From Deltaproteobacteria bacterium (GTDB taxonomy: Bacteria; Myxococcota; Myxococcia; Myxococcales; JAHFDP01): a stretch of DNA of 39,366 bases. Position 1 is the first letter of the stretch. Each line of letters begins with the position of its first letter. Shown here piece by piece: positions 7,384 to 16,459 of the stretch. The stretch is taken from assembly GCA_023248955.1 (NCBI GenBank), contig JAHFDP010000038.1, positions 1 through 39,366 on the forward strand, written 5' to 3'. Under the pieces are notes generated by a model, which did no database searches, had not been told where the DNA came from, and worked only from the letters and a program-made list of their open reading frames with translations. Both the position numbers and the translations under genes were made by a program.

Positions 7384-8882
7384 GTCGCCTTTCGACCATG
7401 GGTTTGCTGGGTGCGCTCTGCGCCGGAGCTGCTTGCGCCACGATTCGTCCGGCGCTCGGCCCGTCCGACACAAAGTGGGAGCGCACCTACCGCTATGCGC
7501 TAGGCGGCCATCCCATTGGCGCGGCGCGGATTGTGCGCGACGGTGATCTGTGGCGCGGTGAAGATGATCTCGCCTCGATCGGCATGACGCTGGCCACCGA
7601 AACGGCGCTCTCCGCTGGTGGCGAACCGTCTGAACTGGTCGAGGCTGGCCGATTCAACGGACAGCATGTGGAGGTCAGGCTTCGTGCTGCGCCAGGCGAG
7701 GCCACGTTCGCGGTGGACGGTGATCTTCGCTCTGAGGAGGAGCGCGCGACGCTCCGCATGGTGTTGCCGCGACCGTCGCTTTTCCTCGAGACGAATGTGC
7801 TCGCGCACTGGGCCATTGCCGCCGCTCGTTGCCTCGAGCCACGTTGCACCTTCACCGTGTTCGTTCCCTCCGTGCAGTTGCGTTCAACCTTGTCGCTCGA
7901 GGAGGAGGAAATTTCGGGCAACGGCGAGCGTCATCTTTTGGGTCGTGTTGGACCCGTGGTGGCGAGACTGGTGGTCGATGGTGCCGGGCGGTTGGCGTCG
8001 CTCGAATTCGACGGGGGCATGACGGCGACGGCGACCGCAGCGGATGCGGATGTGCACGCGTCGCCGATCTCCACACCACCTTCGCGGCTTCTTTCGCCGT
8101 CACGGTGGCGCGAGGAGGAGGTCAAGGTGAACGGCGTTGCCGGCGTCGTGGCGCGGCCCGCGACCGGTTATGCGCGGTACCCTGCGGCGCTCCTCTTTTC
8201 GGAAGATGATCGCGATGCCAATGGCGCCGTTGGACAATGCGCGCCCCTGGCCGACGTCGCGCGTTCAGTAGCCGCGGCGGGTGCCGTGACTTTGCGAATC
8301 GCGCAGATCAGCGGTGCGCCCACGTTCGCCGCACAATATTTGGAGCCGGCCGCTGCAGCGTTGGCGCTTCTTCGCGCGCGGTCCGATGTCGATCCGTCGC
8401 AGATTTATCTAATCGGTCACGGCCTCGGCGCGCTGGCCGCGTTGCGTCTTGCATCGACGGAGCAAGTCGCGGGACTCGTTCTCTTAGCTCCAACCGCCGA
8501 ACCGCCGGACACACAGCGGGAGAGGCTCGCCTATGCCGCCACCCTGCGCGGCGCGTCCGCGAGGCAACTCGTTTCGCTCGGCGCCAAGGCGCACGCACCG
8601 CAATGGTGGGACGCACTCGATCCGCTGGAATTCGTGCGCGCCTCGAAGGTGCCCACGCTGGTCGTGAATGGCGCGGTCGATCCGGTCGCACCGCCGGATC
8701 AAGTGGCGACGCTCGTTGCTGCATTGGGTGCACCATCGCTGGAGACGATGCTGCTGCCGCGGCTGAATCACGAGTTGGTGGAGATCGAAGGCGAGTCCGA
8801 TGGGAGCGAATACGAGGTGCCCGGGGTGGTGGCTTCAGGTGTGTTGGAGCGGGTAGCTAGGTTTGTGGCTGGAGCTGAGTGA
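7380..8882 (+). CDS. Alpha/beta-hydrolase-fold lipoprotein with Ser-to-Gly nucleophile
   Basis: A ~500-aa exported protein. The N-terminus (MSRLSTMGLLGALCAGAAC) looks like a short lipoprotein signal. Residues ~20-250 form a beta-rich domain of unknown type, and residues ~255-500 form an alpha/beta hydrolase domain. The nucleophile elbow reads IGHGLG with Gly348 (GGC) where family members have Ser. The expected Asp434 (NGAVDP) and His464 (LNHEL) are still present. A single A-to-G change in an AGC codon would explain this. The TTG at 7380 overlaps the upstream stop as TTGA; an ATG at 7398 is the alternative start. Either catalysis is lost and a binding role remains, or another residue acts. A strong hairpin follows the gene. 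Confidence 0.7.
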   Translation: MSRLSTMGLLGALCAGAACATIRPALGPSDTKWERTYRYALGGHPIGAARIVRDGDLWRGEDDLASIGMTLATETALSAGGEPSELVEAGRFNGQHVEVRLRAAPGEATFAVDGDLRSEEERATLRMVLPRPSLFLETNVLAHWAIAAARCLEPRCTFTVFVPSVQLRSTLSLEEEEISGNGERHLLGRVGPVVARLVVDGAGRLASLEFDGGMTATATAADADVHASPISTPPSRLLSPSRWREEEVKVNGVAGVVARPATGYARYPAALLFSEDDRDANGAVGQCAPLADVARSVAAAGAVTLRIAQISGAPTFAAQYLEPAAAALALLRARSDVDPSQIYLIGHGLGALAALRLASTEQVAGLVLLAPTAEPPDTQRERLAYAATLRGASARQLVSLGAKAHAPQWWDALDPLEFVRASKVPTLVVNGAVDPVAPPDQVATLVAALGAPSLETMLLPRLNHELVEIEGESDGSEYEVPGVVASGVLERVARFVAGAE

Positions 8883-8890
8883 TTCGGATC

Positions 8891-8967
8891 GCCTATGCGG
8901 CGGGCGAGGCGGATCGCGACGGGCGGGCGCGACCCGCCTCGCCCGCCGCGCAGGCGAAAAGGTTTTT
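8891..8967 (+). terminator. Strong hairpin with T-run after the hydrolase gene
   Basis: A perfect 16-bp stem (GCGGCGGGCGAGGCGG, 8897-8912, with its complement at 8934-8949) is extended inside by TCGCG/CGCGA and outside by GCCT/AGGC. It is followed by GAAAAGGTTTTTC. The tail from about 8946 to 8979 (CAGGCGAAAAGGTTTTTC, then GCTCACGCC) closely matches the outer end of the structured element at 21511-21540. It therefore works as a terminator and also belongs to the same repeat family. Confidence 0.65.
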
Positions 8968-9042
8968 CCTGCTCACGCCAAAGTGCCCAAATACTGAAAG
9001 TTCACTTCTCATCACCCCCTCTATTGAGTATGCTCCCGCTCC

Positions 9043-10365
9043 GTGACGAACCCCCCAGATGATCTGCTGCGCGCCGCGCTAGAAAAGGTCGTCTATTTTG
9101 AGTGGCGCGTCGAAGAACTCTCCCGTGAACGCGACGCAGCGCTGGCCACCCGCGCGGCCGCGCTAACCGATCGCGACGAGGCGCGTGCCGAAGTGCGACG
9201 ACTCTCCCGGTCACTGGCCGATGCGGAGATGGCATTGACGGAATCGCGCGCCCGCGTTGGTGAAGCCGACGCGCGCGCGCGTGCGGCCGAGTTGGAATCG
9301 CAACGTGCACGGTCCACCGCCGTGGCTGATCGCGTGGCGCCGGCGCAAGCGCTGCGCGCGGAGTTGGAAGCGGCGCAAGCGCAGGCTTTGCGCGAAACCG
9401 AGGCCCGCATGGCGCTGCTTTCCCGCATGGTGGAGATGGAGCGCGCGCGGGAATCGGGCGAGGACGAATCGCCGCTCGATTTGGGGGCATTCATCGCCGA
9501 GTTGCGTGGCGAAGTGGAAACCGTGCGGCAGCGTGAAGTACAGCTGGTGCGTGCGTTGACCGATGCGGGCGTGGCCATTCCGGCGGCCGAAGCGCCGCGC
9601 CCGGTGAATGCGCCGCTGGCCGCGCCTCGGCAATCGACGCGCGAGTTGGGCGAGCGTTTGGCAGCGGAAGGACGACTCGACATTTCGTCAACTCTTCTGG
9701 CTCCACCTCCCGCGGCGCCGCCGTCGGAGCGGGCGCTGTTCGATTTGTGTTTGCGCGATCTGGCCGCGCGCGATCCGGCCATTCGTCGGCGTGCGGCGGA
9801 ACGGCTCGGTGCGTTGGCGTTCGTGGCCGGTGCGCCGGCGTTGGCTGCTTCGCTTCCCGGTGAAACGGAACCCAGCGTTCGTGCGGCGCTGGTGCGTGCG
9901 GTGGTGATTTGCGGTGGCGACGGTTCGCGCGTTTTGGCGCGTCGCGCGTTGGCGGAAGATGCGGAACCTTCCGTGCGACTCGCGGCGCTGGAAGCTTTGG
10001 CCGACGCCGACGCGGTGGAGATTGCCTCGCTCGATGCGGCTGCGGCGGTGCGGCGTTTGGCTGCGGCGATTGCCGCGGGAATTCCCGAAGCGTCCGTTGC
10101 GCTCGAGCGTTTGAAGACGGACGACGATGCTTCGGTTCGCCGCGCCAGCACCATCGCGCAGGGCGGGTCGGGCGATGCACCGGAAGTCGCCGACGACATT
10201 CTCTCGCAGACCTTGTCGGCGGTGCGCGCTTCGTTGCGCGGACGATCGGTCAGCGAAGTGGCCCGTGCCGTTTCACTTTCGCCGCGCGAGGTGCAGATGG
10301 CGGCTGCTCGTCTGCTCGCGGAAGGTCGCCTGGTGCAGCGCGGCGATCGACTGTATACTGCATAG
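9043..10365 (+). CDS. pomY: PomY-like protein: coiled coil, HEAT repeats, C-terminal HTH-like tail
   Basis: A 440-aa cytoplasmic protein starting at GTG 9043. Residues ~10-150 are a long Ala/Arg/Glu-rich coiled coil. Residues ~180-230 are a Pro/Ala-rich linker. Residues ~235-385 form HEAT-like repeats (PAIRRRAAERLGALAFVAG, PSVRAALVRAVVICGG, PSVRLAALEALADADA). Residues ~390-440 look like a winged-helix segment (SVSEVARAVSLSPREVQMAA). In Myxococcus xanthus PomY has a coiled coil plus HEAT repeats, and works with PomX and PomZ to place FtsZ at midcell. The order here, coiled-coil/HEAT gene, ParA gene, coiled-coil gene, matches the pomY-pomZ-pomX order I recall. The HTH-like tail in place of a disordered tail is unusual. 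Confidence 0.75.
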   Translation: MTNPPDDLLRAALEKVVYFEWRVEELSRERDAALATRAAALTDRDEARAEVRRLSRSLADAEMALTESRARVGEADARARAAELESQRARSTAVADRVAPAQALRAELEAAQAQALRETEARMALLSRMVEMERARESGEDESPLDLGAFIAELRGEVETVRQREVQLVRALTDAGVAIPAAEAPRPVNAPLAAPRQSTRELGERLAAEGRLDISSTLLAPPPAAPPSERALFDLCLRDLAARDPAIRRRAAERLGALAFVAGAPALAASLPGETEPSVRAALVRAVVICGGDGSRVLARRALAEDAEPSVRLAALEALADADAVEIASLDAAAAVRRLAAAIAAGIPEASVALERLKTDDDASVRRASTIAQGGSGDAPEVADDILSQTLSAVRASLRGRSVSEVARAVSLSPREVQMAAARLLAEGRLVQRGDRLYTA

Positions 10366-10389
10366 AAGATATTGGAAGGAGGAGAGCAC

Positions 10390-11445
10390 TTGGACAACGT
10401 TCGGTACACGCCGCGCCGATTCGCCGAGCTGCTCGACCTCACCAGCACCGAGTTGGAGAAGCTCGAGCGTGGTCCGCTCAAACCGTTGCGCGGCGGGCCG
10501 GTTCCCGCGGCGTCGACGGCCAGCGTGCGCAAGGGCGCGGCAACGGGCGATGGGCGTCTCTATTTCACGCCGAAGGATCTTGCCGCGGCGCGCGCCACGC
10601 TTGGGATTTCCATTCCGCAGCAGCCGCTGCGCCGCCAACTTTTTTTGAACTTCAAAGGCGGCACCGGCAAGACCAGCGTCTCGACCGCGTATGCTTTTCG
10701 GTTGGCCGAAATGGGCCACAAAGTTTTGGTGGTCGACCTCGACTCGCAAGGACACGCTTCGAAGTGCCTCGGTGTTGCTTCCGAAGATCTACCCACGCTA
10801 ACGGACGCGCTCATCCAGCGCCGCCCGCTCGCCGAGATCACCGTTTCCACCTGCGTGCCCGGCCTCGATCTGGTGCCGTCGAATCTCTCCATGAGCACGG
10901 TGGATCTTGCGCTGATGCCGCTGGCCGCCCGCGAGTTTCGTCTGCGCAACGTGCTCAAAGAAGCCGAGGGCCGCTACGCCTTCGTGGTGATGGACGCGCC
11001 GCCGTCGTTTGGTCTGCTCAACTTGAACGCGCTGATGGCGGCCTCTGATCTTTTCGTTCCCGTGCTGGCCGACTTCCTCTCGTTCCACGGTCTGAAGCTG
11101 CTCTTCGAAACCGTGCAGTCGATGGAAGAGGATCTCCAGCACGTGCTCGATCACATCTTCATCGTGATGAACGCCTACAACCAGACCTACAAAATCGCGC
11201 GCGAGGCGCGGGTCGCTTACGAAAAGCACTATCCCGAATTTCTGCTCAAGAGCGCGATTCGGCAGTGCACTAAGTTTGCGCAGGCGTCGAGCGAGGGCAT
11301 TCCGATTTTCGGATTCGATTGGGAATCGAAGGGCGCGCAGGATATTCAGGCGGTCATGGACGAAGTGTTCGCACGGACTGCGGCGTCGGCGGAAGCGAAG
11401 TCAGCGACGGTGCCGCTACGGCCGGTGATGGCCAGGGGGCGCTAA
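10390..11445 (+). CDS. pomZ: PomZ-like ParA/MinD-family ATPase
   Basis: A 351-aa ParA-family ATPase. The deviant Walker A is K89-GGTGK94-T, with Walker B at VVMDAPPS (Asp202). Later segments (FVPVLADFLSFHGLKLL, IVMNAYNQT, SSEGIPIFGFD) follow the ParA pattern. Residues ~1-75 form an N-terminal extension with a MerR/HTH-like start (YTPRRFAELLDLTSTELEKL). The start is TTG 10390, set by AAGGAGGAG at 10376-10384. In M. xanthus, PomZ dimers bind the nucleoid and carry the PomX/PomY cluster to midcell, stimulating Z-ring formation. No parB gene or parS-like site is apparent nearby, which argues against chromosome-partition ParA. The pomX start follows its stop by two bases. Confidence 0.8.
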   Translation: MDNVRYTPRRFAELLDLTSTELEKLERGPLKPLRGGPVPAASTASVRKGAATGDGRLYFTPKDLAAARATLGISIPQQPLRRQLFLNFKGGTGKTSVSTAYAFRLAEMGHKVLVVDLDSQGHASKCLGVASEDLPTLTDALIQRRPLAEITVSTCVPGLDLVPSNLSMSTVDLALMPLAAREFRLRNVLKEAEGRYAFVVMDAPPSFGLLNLNALMAASDLFVPVLADFLSFHGLKLLFETVQSMEEDLQHVLDHIFIVMNAYNQTYKIAREARVAYEKHYPEFLLKSAIRQCTKFAQASSEGIPIFGFDWESKGAQDIQAVMDEVFARTAASAEAKSATVPLRPVMARGR

Positions 11446-11447
11446 GC

Positions 11448-12344
11448 ATGTCGCGTGGGTTCGAGGAAAATGTTCCCAAGGCGCGGCCGCGCGTGCGGCT
11501 GGGCCGGTTGATGGGGGAGATGGGCGCGCCGGTGGAGCCTCCGCCAACTGCCCCGCCGTCGCACGACGTTTCCGCGGAGGCCGCGCCGCCGTTGCCGGAA
11601 GCCCCGGTGATGCGGCCGATGGACGACGAATTTGGCGCGAATACAAACGTGATCGATTCGAATACAACCGATCGTGCGGCGCTTTTGGCGCTGGCCGAGG
11701 ATCTTCCAACGCCGCGCGAAGTAACAGCGTTGCACGCGGGGCCCGTGCCGATGACGGGTTCAACCGCCGCCGCCATTCGCGAAATGGCCGCCGAGCTGAC
11801 GGCGGAACTCGCCAACGTGGCGTCAACCAACGCGCAGCTGCGCGCGGATCTCGATCGCGCGTTGGCCGAGTTGGCGCGAAGCACCGACGAATCGCGTCGC
11901 CGCGAAGCGGAGTTGGCGCATCTTGGGGGGGAGCTTGCCAGCCGTACCTCGTTGGCAACGCGTCTGGCGTCGGAAGTCCGGCAGGCGGAAGAGGAGCGTG
12001 ACAACGCGCTGGCGCAATTCGCGCGCGGTGGCGCTCAGGCGCGGTCGCTCCGGGAAAAGGCGGTTCTCGCGGAAAACGCGGCGCGTGAAGCGCAGGTTGC
12101 CATTGAGCAGGCCCGGGCGCTCGCTCTGCAGCATGAGCAAGAGGCGCGCACACGTGCGGCCGAACGCGACGAAGCGCGCGTCAGTTTGCAAAACGCCATC
12201 GAGGAAAAGGAACGCCTCGCCGCCGAGCTTTCGCGGGCGCTTTCGGAGAATGAAGCTGCGGCGTCGGCGCAGAGTGCGCTCGAACATGTGCATCGCGCCC
12301 TGACGGACGCGCGGGCGCGCGCGCAGAAGTTGGGCGGGCGGTAA
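11448..12344 (+). CDS. pomX: PomX-like coiled-coil scaffold, PomZ activator
   Basis: A 298-aa protein in two parts: a Pro/Ala-rich N-terminal ~130 residues, then a long coiled coil (~135-298). The first 22 residues contain FEENVPKARPRVRLG, which lines up with the M. xanthus PomX N-terminal peptide as I remember it. That peptide stimulates PomZ ATPase and needs basic residues at positions 13 and 15; here they are Arg13 and Arg15. This N-terminal match and the gene order are the main reasons for calling the locus pom. The ATG at 11448 follows the pomZ stop by two bases. An upstream in-frame extension to 11319 overlaps pomZ and is rejected. Confidence 0.8.
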   Translation: MSRGFEENVPKARPRVRLGRLMGEMGAPVEPPPTAPPSHDVSAEAAPPLPEAPVMRPMDDEFGANTNVIDSNTTDRAALLALAEDLPTPREVTALHAGPVPMTGSTAAAIREMAAELTAELANVASTNAQLRADLDRALAELARSTDESRRREAELAHLGGELASRTSLATRLASEVRQAEEERDNALAQFARGGAQARSLREKAVLAENAAREAQVAIEQARALALQHEQEARTRAAERDEARVSLQNAIEEKERLAAELSRALSENEAAASAQSALEHVHRALTDARARAQKLGGR

Positions 12345-12361
12345 CGTAGCGACTTACCGGC

Positions 12362-15300
12362 TCACTCCGCCGTCACCACCAGCCGCGTCTCCGTCGAAGC
12401 CCCGCCGCGCGCTTCGAGTCGGTCCGCCGCCACGCCGCCCTCGATCAGATATTCCATGACCGCGTAGGCGCGATCTTCCGGCAGCGACGCCGATTGCGCG
12501 CGCGGATCGAGCGATCCTTCAATCCGCAACCGAATCGACGGATGTCGCAAAAGCAGGTCGGTCACTTCATCGAGCACCGCCAACGACGCCGGGAGTAAGC
12601 GCGCTTCGCCCTGGGAAAATTCGAGCGGCTGCTTGAACGTCAACCGCCCGTTCGCCAGCTGCGCCGTGCGCGCGCGCGGTTCCGGCCGGAGCTGAAAATC
12701 GCCGTTGGTGGTTTGCCGAGCATTCACGTCCATCGTCCGCGCCCGCGCCAAATAGCCTTCGGCGATGGCTACCGCGTGGTGTGAACCGGGCGGCAGCGCG
12801 ATCGCAAAGTCGGGTGTCGCAGGAAAGATCTTGCTTCCAATCTCGCCCGCCGCTCCTGGAAAACGCAGCGTAGCCTGCAACGGTCGATTGTCGAGATCGC
12901 TGACCCGACCTCGCCAAAATCCATATCCCTCTGGCACGCTCTCTTTTGTCGCAGTCGCGGGTGAAGTTGAAGTCGCGGGTGCGGGCGAGGCGGTAGTTGA
13001 CCCAGACTCCACGGGACTCGGTATCGCGGTCGAGCCTGTCCTCCCCCGAAACCCAAATTCATATCCAACCAGCACCAACGCCGCCGTCGCGCTGTACTTC
13101 GCCGGCGCCACGAATCCTTCTCCAAGCACCGCCGCCGAAAGTCGCCCCACCCGCAGCGGAAATCGCACGCCCAGCCCCGCGCCAAATCCTCCGGCCAACC
13201 CCTCGGGAATTTTGAGCGCCGTTGCGCGCAGCGCGGCGAACGGCCGCAACTTCCAGGTTCCGAATTCCAGCGATCCTTGCAACGCGCCGCCAAGGTTTCG
13301 CGCCACTTTGAAACCCGCGCCGAGCTCCCAACCCGGCCGCAAGACGTAGCTCGCCCCGACCTCGCCCCCCACGTGCCGTCCCACGGCCTCCCCGAGTACG
13401 CTTCCACCGAGGAAGAATCGCGCGGGGCTCGGTTCATCGGCGCGCGCTTGTTGCGCCAGGATCATCACCAAAATTCCGAGTCCTGCCGCACGGCGTCGCC
13501 GGAAGAAAAGCGGCACCAGGGCCAGCAGCAAGACCGCGCCCACGTTGGTCCCGGAGCCGCTGCATCCCTCGAGGCTCTGCTTGCTGCCGCTCGAAGTGCC
13601 GGGCGCCGAAGTGCAAGCGCCGCTCACGCAGGTGCGGCCCGTGCCACATTCAGCGTCGGTGCAGCAGCCGTCCGCTGGCGCGCAGCTTTTGGTTGTGGCG
13701 CAGTTCTTGTGCTTGCGGTCGCAGACGCACGCGTTGCCCGTGCAGGTTGCGCCGATTCCACAGTCGGTGTCGAGGCAGCAGGCGCTGGCGGCGATGCACA
13801 GGTTCGAACAGACTTTGTGCGTGGTATCGCAGGCGCAAACGCCTTCGGCGCAGCTGCCGCCGGTGCCGCAGTCTTTGTTTTGGCAGCAAGCGGATTTGGC
13901 CAAACAGAGGCTGCCGCAGGCTTTTAGCGAAGAATCGCAACTTGATGAAATGTCAACCGGCTGCGCGACGCTGGAAACGCCGTTCACGACTAGGCGCGCC
14001 CAATGCGGCCCTGCGGTGAGCGTGGCGGGCAATTTGGCCGTGGCGCTGGCGTTGCTGGTCCATGCGGTGACGGTAGCGAATCCGGTCTGCTGGTTGTCGG
14101 TTCGTTGCAGCATCAGGAGCGGAAAATTTGCGGGGGAAGAAGCGGTGCCGCCGCTGGCGCCTTCCGACAATCCAAGAAAGAGCGTGCCGGAAAGGCCGAC
14201 CGTTGCGCCGCGCGCGAGTCCCGTCGAAGGGCCGAGTGGTCCCGCCAGCGTGGGGATGGCGCCAGCGACCGCGCCACGGCCGTCGTCGAAAATTTCGGTC
14301 GAGGCGAGCGCGGCGTCACCCGTGGTCGTTGCGCCGCTTTTCACCGGCGTGAGTCCGCCCGCGAGGAGCACTTTTCCGCTCGGCAGCAGCGTTGCGGTGT
14401 GCGCGGCGCGCGGTGCATTCAGGACGCCGAGCGTGGTCCACAAGCCGCTGGCGGGTCGGTAGAGATAGGCCGCATCTGTGACGTTGAACTTGCCCGGTGT
14501 GTCGAAATCGCCGCCACCGGTGACCAAGACCTCGCCGCTGCCGAGGAGCGTTGCCGTGCCGTGGGTGAAAGAGTCCAACGCTGGCGGCGCGCCGGCCGAC
14601 GACCAGCTTTGGGTTGCGGGATCATACAGTTCGGCGCCGTAGCCGACGAGGAGAAGGAGGCCGCTTGGGAGTAGAACGGCGGCGTGTCCGGATCGCGGCG
14701 TCTTGCGCGGATTGAAAGTGACGCCGGCCCAGCTGTCGTGATCGGGATCGTAAACTTCACCGCTCACGGAATTGTTCTGGTCATTTCCAATCAAGGTCGA
14801 GCTGCCCGCCGCGAACACTTTTCCGTTGGGCAAAAGCGTCGCGCTGTGCATGGCGCGTGTGGTGGTCATGTCGCCGGCGGCTTTCCATGTTCCCTGGAGC
14901 TCGTCGAAGATCTCCGCGCTTTTGAGAAGCGATTTTCCGCTCTGATCGCAGCCGCCTGCCACCAGCACTTTTCCCGAGGGCAAGAGCGTCGCGCTGTGGC
15001 CGTTGCGAAAGGCGATCATGTTGCCGGTCGTGGTCCACGTGCCTTTGGCGGGATCGTAGAGTGACGCTTTGCCGCCGCCGGCGGTCAGAACTTTTCCGCT
15101 GGGAAGAAGCGTTGCCGTTCCCACGGCGCCGGCGGGATCGATGGATTTCCATTGTCCGCCACCGGTGATCGGATCGAAAATCGCGGCCGTGTTGTCGGTA
15201 GGCCCCGGGCAGCGCGCACTGAGTCCCGATACGTCGGCGGCGGCGTACTCATCGGCGGAGATGTTGCCCGCCACGAGCACAGTGCCGTCGGAAAGCAACG

Positions 15301-16447
15301 TGACGCTGTGGCCGGCACGCGCGGCGGGAAGCGCGGGACCCGCGGCAGTGGTGCCCACGGCGACGGTGATCAGCTCCGTCGAATCCAAAGCCGCCTTGCC
15401 GAATCCACCGACCAAAAGGACGTTTCCACTCGGCAGCATCGTGGCGGTGTGGCCCGCGCGGGCCACATTGGCTGCTGCTTCCGGATTCCATTGCTTACTC
15501 GTCGGCTCGTAAAGCTCCAGGCTGCCGAGCGCGGTTGCGGCCTGCCCGCCGGCAACGAGAAGTTGTCCGTTCGGCAGAAGCGTGGCCGAGTGCGCGCTGC
15601 GTGCGTGCGCCAACGGCGATGCCGCGGCCCAGCTGTGACCATCGAAGATCTCCGCGGTGGCGAGCGGGCTCGCGCCAAGTCCGCCAGCGACGAGGACCGA
15701 ACCGTCCGCCAGCAGCGTTGCACTGTGCGCGTAGCGCGCCGCCGCGAGTGGTTTTCCCGGCGTCCAGCTGCCCGTGGCCGGATCAAAAAGGTCGACGTTC
15801 TTGATCGCGGCTCCGGCTGCTTGCCCTCCGGCCACCAGAACTTGACCAGTCGGCAAACGAACGGCGGTGTGGAATGCGCGCGCAACGCTCATGGGCTTAC
15901 TGGTGGCGGTCCAGCTGTTGGCGGCGGGATCGTACAGCTCCGCGGTGGCCACGCCGCCGCCCGCCACGAGCACTTTTCCATTGCTGAGCAGGGTGGCGGT
16001 GTGCCCGAAGCGTGCGGTGGTGAGATCATGCGCCACGGCCCAATTGCCCGTGGCCGGATCGAACATCTCGCACGAGGTGAGCGCCGTTCCGGAAAGCCCG
16101 CCGGTGACCAGCACTCTTCCCGAAGGCAGGAGCGTGGCGGTGTGCAGCGCGCGCGCGGTCGAGAGCGCGGCGGCCGAGGAGAATCGTCCCGTCGCCGGAT
16201 TTCCAAGCTCGCTGGTCGCCAACACCGTTCCGGCGGAGCAGTCCGCGGAGGTTCCCGAACACCCGCCCACCACGAGCAAAAGACCGTTCGAAAGCAGCGT
16301 GGTGGTGTGACCCGTGCGCGCGGTCGAGAGCGCTCCGACCGCTTGCGAAAGCGGCCGGGACCTCGTCTCGAGCGGAGCAGGGGAGGGCGGGGCGCCGATC
16401 GCGCACCCAGCAGCAACGAGGGCTGATGCTAAAAATGTACGTGTCAT
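12362..16447 (-). CDS. Giant kelch-repeat lipoprotein fused to Cys-rich, barrel and OmpA-like domains
   Basis: A ~1361-aa envelope protein. The N-terminus MTRTFLASALVAAGC is a lipoprotein signal with Cys15. About fifteen kelch/galactose-oxidase-type repeats follow (pattern ARxxHTATLLPSGxVLVxGG), forming one or more propellers. A Cys-rich module with four Cys clusters lies near residues 835-945. At residues ~962-1003 a Cys, a hydrophobic helix and RRRR resemble a MYXO-CTERM sorting tail, directly followed by a second signal-like stretch ending AQQARA. Then come beta-rich barrel-like sequence, a carboxypeptidase-regulatory-like domain (~1165-1230) and an OmpA-like C-terminus (LEFSQGEARLLPASLAVL, EDRAYAVMEYL). 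The domains suggest a surface-to-peptidoglycan link. The C-terminal part looks like a second gene fused in frame. Confidence 0.75.
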   Translation of the reverse strand: MTRTFLASALVAAGCAIGAPPSPAPLETRSRPLSQAVGALSTARTGHTTTLLSNGLLLVVGGCSGTSADCSAGTVLATSELGNPATGRFSSAAALSTARALHTATLLPSGRVLVTGGLSGTALTSCEMFDPATGNWAVAHDLTTARFGHTATLLSNGKVLVAGGGVATAELYDPAANSWTATSKPMSVARAFHTAVRLPTGQVLVAGGQAAGAAIKNVDLFDPATGSWTPGKPLAAARYAHSATLLADGSVLVAGGLGASPLATAEIFDGHSWAAASPLAHARSAHSATLLPNGQLLVAGGQAATALGSLELYEPTSKQWNPEAAANVARAGHTATMLPSGNVLLVGGFGKAALDSTELITVAVGTTAAGPALPAARAGHSVTLLSDGTVLVAGNISADEYAAADVSGLSARCPGPTDNTAAIFDPITGGGQWKSIDPAGAVGTATLLPSGKVLTAGGGKASLYDPAKGTWTTTGNMIAFRNGHSATLLPSGKVLVAGGCDQSGKSLLKSAEIFDELQGTWKAAGDMTTTRAMHSATLLPNGKVFAAGSSTLIGNDQNNSVSGEVYDPDHDSWAGVTFNPRKTPRSGHAAVLLPSGLLLLVGYGAELYDPATQSWSSAGAPPALDSFTHGTATLLGSGEVLVTGGGDFDTPGKFNVTDAAYLYRPASGLWTTLGVLNAPRAAHTATLLPSGKVLLAGGLTPVKSGATTTGDAALASTEIFDDGRGAVAGAIPTLAGPLGPSTGLARGATVGLSGTLFLGLSEGASGGTASSPANFPLLMLQRTDNQQTGFATVTAWTSNASATAKLPATLTAGPHWARLVVNGVSSVAQPVDISSSCDSSLKACGSLCLAKSACCQNKDCGTGGSCAEGVCACDTTHKVCSNLCIAASACCLDTDCGIGATCTGNACVCDRKHKNCATTKSCAPADGCCTDAECGTGRTCVSGACTSAPGTSSGSKQSLEGCSGSGTNVGAVLLLALVPLFFRRRRAAGLGILVMILAQQARADEPSPARFFLGGSVLGEAVGRHVGGEVGASYVLRPGWELGAGFKVARNLGGALQGSLEFGTWKLRPFAALRATALKIPEGLAGGFGAGLGVRFPLRVGRLSAAVLGEGFVAPAKYSATAALVLVGYEFGFRGRTGSTAIPSPVESGSTTASPAPATSTSPATATKESVPEGYGFWRGRVSDLDNRPLQATLRFPGAAGEIGSKIFPATPDFAIALPPGSHHAVAIAEGYLARARTMDVNARQTTNGDFQLRPEPRARTAQLANGRLTFKQPLEFSQGEARLLPASLAVLDEVTDLLLRHPSIRLRIEGSLDPRAQSASLPEDRAYAVMEYLIEGGVAADRLEARGGASTETRLVVTAE

Positions 16448-16459
16448 ACGTTCGATCAC

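Noticed and set aside
8891-8985. A third full copy of the structured element
   Set aside because: Only the tail and GC-rich hairpin style are shared; the linker and second hairpin are absent.
10390-11445. Calling the ParA ATPase a chromosome or plasmid partition protein
   Set aside because: No parB or parS-like site is nearby, and the flanking coiled-coil/HEAT and coiled-coil genes fit the pom locus better.
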